Source: an uncultured Eggerthella sp.
GTDB lineage: Bacteria; Actinomycetota; Coriobacteriia; Coriobacteriales; Eggerthellaceae
Reading direction: 5' to 3'
Assembly (NCBI GenBank): GCA_905203045.1
Contig: CAJKUH010000030.1
Location: forward strand, 1-15,601
DNA length: 15,601 nt
The notes beneath the pieces were generated by a model. It saw nothing but the letters and a program-made list of their open reading frames with translations. It was not told where the DNA came from and ran no database searches. Position numbers and translations under genes: made by a program. Below, piece after piece: positions 13,629-15,601 of the stretch (positions are counted from its first letter, which is position 1; the number at the start of each line of letters is the position of its first letter).

Positions 13629-14849
13629 GTGGCTAAAGTCAACGAGAATTACGCTAAGTTGCCAGGCAGCTATTTGTTCGCGGAAATCGCACGTCGCACG
13701 GCGGAATACACCGCTACGCACCCTGAAGCGAAGATGATCAAGATGGGCATTGGCGACGTTACGCGTCCGTTGGCTCCTGCGGTTATCGAGGCTATGCATG
13801 CTGCCGTGGAAGACATGGCAAGCGTCGAGCATTTCCATGGATACGGCCCCGAACAGGGCTACGACTTCCTGCGCGAGGCTATTGCCGAAAACGATTTCCG
13901 TGCTCGCGGCGTCGAAATCGATGTGGACGAAATCTTCGTTTCCGACGGCGCCAAGAGCGACTGCGGCAACATCGGCGACATCCTTTCCATCGACAACGTT
14001 GTTGCCGTGTGCGACCCGGTATACCCCGTATACGTTGACACCAACGCCATGGCAGGCCGTGCCGGCGAATACGACGAAAAGGCACAGGGCTGGACGAACA
14101 TCATCTACATGCCCACTACGGCTGAAAACGGCTTTGTGCCGGCACTCCCCGAAAAGGTCGCCGACGTGATTTACCTGTGCAGCCCGAACAACCCCACGGG
14201 CACGGTGCTGAACGCCGACCAGCTGAAGGTGTGGGTCGACTACGCCAACGAGCACAACTCCATCATCATGTTCGATGCCGCTTACGAGCGCTTCATCACC
14301 GAAGAGGGCGTGCCTCACTCCATTTACGAGGTGGAAGGCGCCAAGACCTGCGCCATCGAGTTCCGCTCGTTCTCGAAGACGGCAGGGTTTACCGGTGCGC
14401 GCTGCGGATACACGGTGGTGCCTAAGGAACTCGAGCGCGACGGCCAGAGCCTGAACGCCATGTGGAACCGCCGCCAGTGCACGAAGTTCAACGGCGCGAG
14501 CTACATCATCCAGCGCGGCGCCGCGGCCATCTACACCGAGGAAGGCGAGCGCCAGGTCGAGGAGACGCTTGCGTACTACCGCAACAACGCACGCGTGATC
14601 AAAGAGGGCCTCGAAGCCGCCGGGTTCACCGTGTACGGTGCTGTGAACAGTCCTTACGTCTGGTGCAAGACGCCTGAAGGGATAGGAAGCTGGGAGTTTT
14701 TCGACAAGCTGCTCACCGAGGCGAACATCATCACCACGCCGGGCGCGGGCTTCGGCCCCTCGGGCGAGGGCTATGTGCGCCTGACCGCCTTCGGCGACGC
14801 CGACGCCACCGTGGAGGCGATGGAGCGCATCAAGAAGCTCATGGCGTAG
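13629..14849 (+). CDS. dapL: LL-diaminopimelate aminotransferase
   Basis: A 406-residue PLP-dependent class I/II aminotransferase that converts tetrahydrodipicolinate directly to LL-diaminopimelate, bypassing the succinylase/acetylase routes to lysine and peptidoglycan. The start region NENYAKLPGSYLFAEIARR, then GIGDVTRPL, EHFHGYGPEQGYDFLREAIA and the CSPNNPTGTV cofactor region are close to known DapL. The PLP lysine is Lys250 in SFSKTAGFTGAR. The start is GTG at 13629, with AAGGAGA about 7 nt upstream; the open frame continues upstream without a ribosome site. By hand count Glu codons are 12 GAA to 4 GAG in the first part (to about 14160) but 6 GAA to 16 GAG afterwards, a change that continues into the next gene. 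Confidence 0.95.
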   Translation: MAKVNENYAKLPGSYLFAEIARRTAEYTATHPEAKMIKMGIGDVTRPLAPAVIEAMHAAVEDMASVEHFHGYGPEQGYDFLREAIAENDFRARGVEIDVDEIFVSDGAKSDCGNIGDILSIDNVVAVCDPVYPVYVDTNAMAGRAGEYDEKAQGWTNIIYMPTTAENGFVPALPEKVADVIYLCSPNNPTGTVLNADQLKVWVDYANEHNSIIMFDAAYERFITEEGVPHSIYEVEGAKTCAIEFRSFSKTAGFTGARCGYTVVPKELERDGQSLNAMWNRRQCTKFNGASYIIQRGAAAIYTEEGERQVEETLAYYRNNARVIKEGLEAAGFTVYGAVNSPYVWCKTPEGIGSWEFFDKLLTEANIITTPGAGFGPSGEGYVRLTAFGDADATVEAMERIKKLMA

Positions 14850-14900
14850 CGAACGTCGAGCGGCGTAGCGAGCCTCCTGCGAAGACCTAGGAGCGAAACT

Positions 14901-14935
14901 AAAAGGAGCCTCGAGCATTGTGCCCGAGGCTCCTT
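14901..14935. terminator. Bidirectional terminator between dapL and the DUF262 gene
   Basis: AAGGAGCCTCG (14903-14913) pairs with CGAGGCTCCTT (14925-14935), with a further inner GCA/TGC pairing. The minus-strand side is followed by TTTTAG, and the plus side by TTCC only, so it should stop transcripts from the DUF262 side better than from dapL. Confidence 0.75.
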
Positions 14936-14975
14936 CCATCTTATGCGGCAGATCGCGCAGGCTGCAGCGCTAACC

Positions 14976-15601
14976 CTAGAACCCGCCTTGGCTTGCGCGC
15001 TCGGGGACAAGCGTGCGACGCTTTCCCTTCGCCCAGTTCATGCAGCGGAATTCTTTCACCTCGTGGAAGTTGTAGTTCTCGGCCCACATGAAGCAGAAGC
15101 CGCGCAGCTCGTCGAGCAGCTCCTCGGGCGTGCCCGCGTGCTCGTCCTCGATGTAGGTCTTGAACACGGAATACGTCTCACTCTTATCGTGGATGCGCAC
15201 CTTGGGGAAGCGGATGGAAAGCCACGTGCGGATGGCAGCGTTGAGCTTCTCGGCGCCGGGGTCGTCGCCGAACATGACCTCGATCGGCTCCCAGTATTCC
15301 TTGTACAGGCGCGTCTGCTCATCGTGGTCCATCGCAATGAGCAGGTAGTTTCGCACCAGGTCGGCCGTCGTCAGCGGCACACCGCGCGCGTTCAGGCTCT
15401 CGAAGATGAGCTGCGGGTTGTCGCCGCGGTCGAGCTCCGCGTCGATCACCGTGAGCACCTTCATACCCGCCCACAGCACGTCGGCATCGAAGTCGCTCTT
15501 CTCCATCTCGCCGTAGAAGTAGTCGAGGTTCTCGGTGATGCGCTCGGAGGGACGCTCGGGCATCGGCGCGCCGTTCACCACAGCCTCAAGCGTCGGGCAG
15601 T
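14976..15601 (-). CDS. DUF262 (GmrSD/ParB-like nuclease-associated) protein, C-terminal part, cut by window edge
   Basis: At least 207 residues are open and continue beyond the right edge. The block DNPQLIFESLNARGVPLTTA, continuing DLVRNYLL, is the conserved end of the DUF262 domain found in GmrSD-type (type IV) restriction proteins and their relatives. The reading continues through LYKEYWEPIEVMF and then ends after a basic stretch (WAKGKRRTLVPERASQGGF). Many relatives continue into a DUF1524 HNH nuclease domain; nothing like it is seen before the stop or in the next 100 nt, so this copy may be truncated or of the single-domain type. Glu codons are 21 GAG to 2 GAA, unlike the start of dapL. 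The internal GTG at 15581 is not a likely start. Confidence 0.7.
   Translation of the reverse strand, partial: CPTLEAVVNGAPMPERPSERITENLDYFYGEMEKSDFDADVLWAGMKVLTVIDAELDRGDNPQLIFESLNARGVPLTTADLVRNYLLIAMDHDEQTRLYKEYWEPIEVMFGDDPGAEKLNAAIRTWLSIRFPKVRIHDKSETYSVFKTYIEDEHAGTPEELLDELRGFCFMWAENYNFHEVKEFRCMNWAKGKRRTLVPERASQGGF

Noticed and set aside
13305..14939. 544-residue open frame on the minus strand opposite dapL
   Set aside because: dapL on the plus strand has all family motifs, a start and a ribosome site. The opposite frame is a shadow caused by GC-rich third positions and has no recognisable domain.

Overview
The window looks like chromosomal DNA of a moderately GC-rich anaerobe, most likely a member of the Coriobacteriia (Eggerthellaceae-like). 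This is an inference from the gene set: a dimethylargininase-family hydrolase beside an arginine-type antiporter, the DapL (LL-diaminopimelate aminotransferase) route to lysine and peptidoglycan precursors, many APC permeases, and a short thiM/thiE salvage operon. No rRNA, tRNA, CRISPR array, complete insertion sequence or phage gene was seen. Genes are packed tightly, and most convergent ends carry strong intrinsic terminators.

Layout, left to right. 1-2416 (minus): the N-terminal part of coaBC at the window edge, then a purine-salvage pair, xpt and a xanthine permease, whose ORFs overlap by 4 nt. 2608-6686 (plus): a CmpB-like membrane protein, a YbaK/EbsC Cys-tRNA(Pro) deacylase, an APC basic amino acid antiporter and a dimethylargininase (ddaH). 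A 105-nt region between the last two folds on paper into a very long stem-loop. 6773-8257 (minus): a second APC permease, convergent with ddaH. 8426-9151 (plus): a paired small multidrug resistance (SMR) exporter. 9344-11417 (plus): a thiamine-salvage operon, with promoter, TPP riboswitch, terminator, thiM, a small thiamine-binding protein and thiE. 11429-11627: 32-bp perfect inverted repeats enclosing two opposed terminators. 11678-12967 (minus): a DUF554 membrane protein and dtd. 13074-14849 (plus): a PaaI-type thioesterase and dapL. 14976-15601 (minus): the C-terminal end of a DUF262 (GmrSD/restriction-like) protein, cut by the window edge.

How the genes fit together. xpt and the permease import and salvage xanthine. 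The antiporter and DdaH plausibly handle uptake and hydrolysis of arginine or methylarginine. ThiM, the thiamine-binding protein and ThiE salvage thiazole and make thiamine phosphate under TPP control. YbaK and Dtd are both trans-editing enzymes that clear mischarged tRNAs.

The observations most worth checking are the 5708-5812 stem-loop, whose G-U pairs only work in plus-strand RNA; the 32-bp inverted-repeat element at 11429-11627; the REP-like palindrome at 6745-6775; and the codon-usage change inside dapL leading into the DUF262 fragment.
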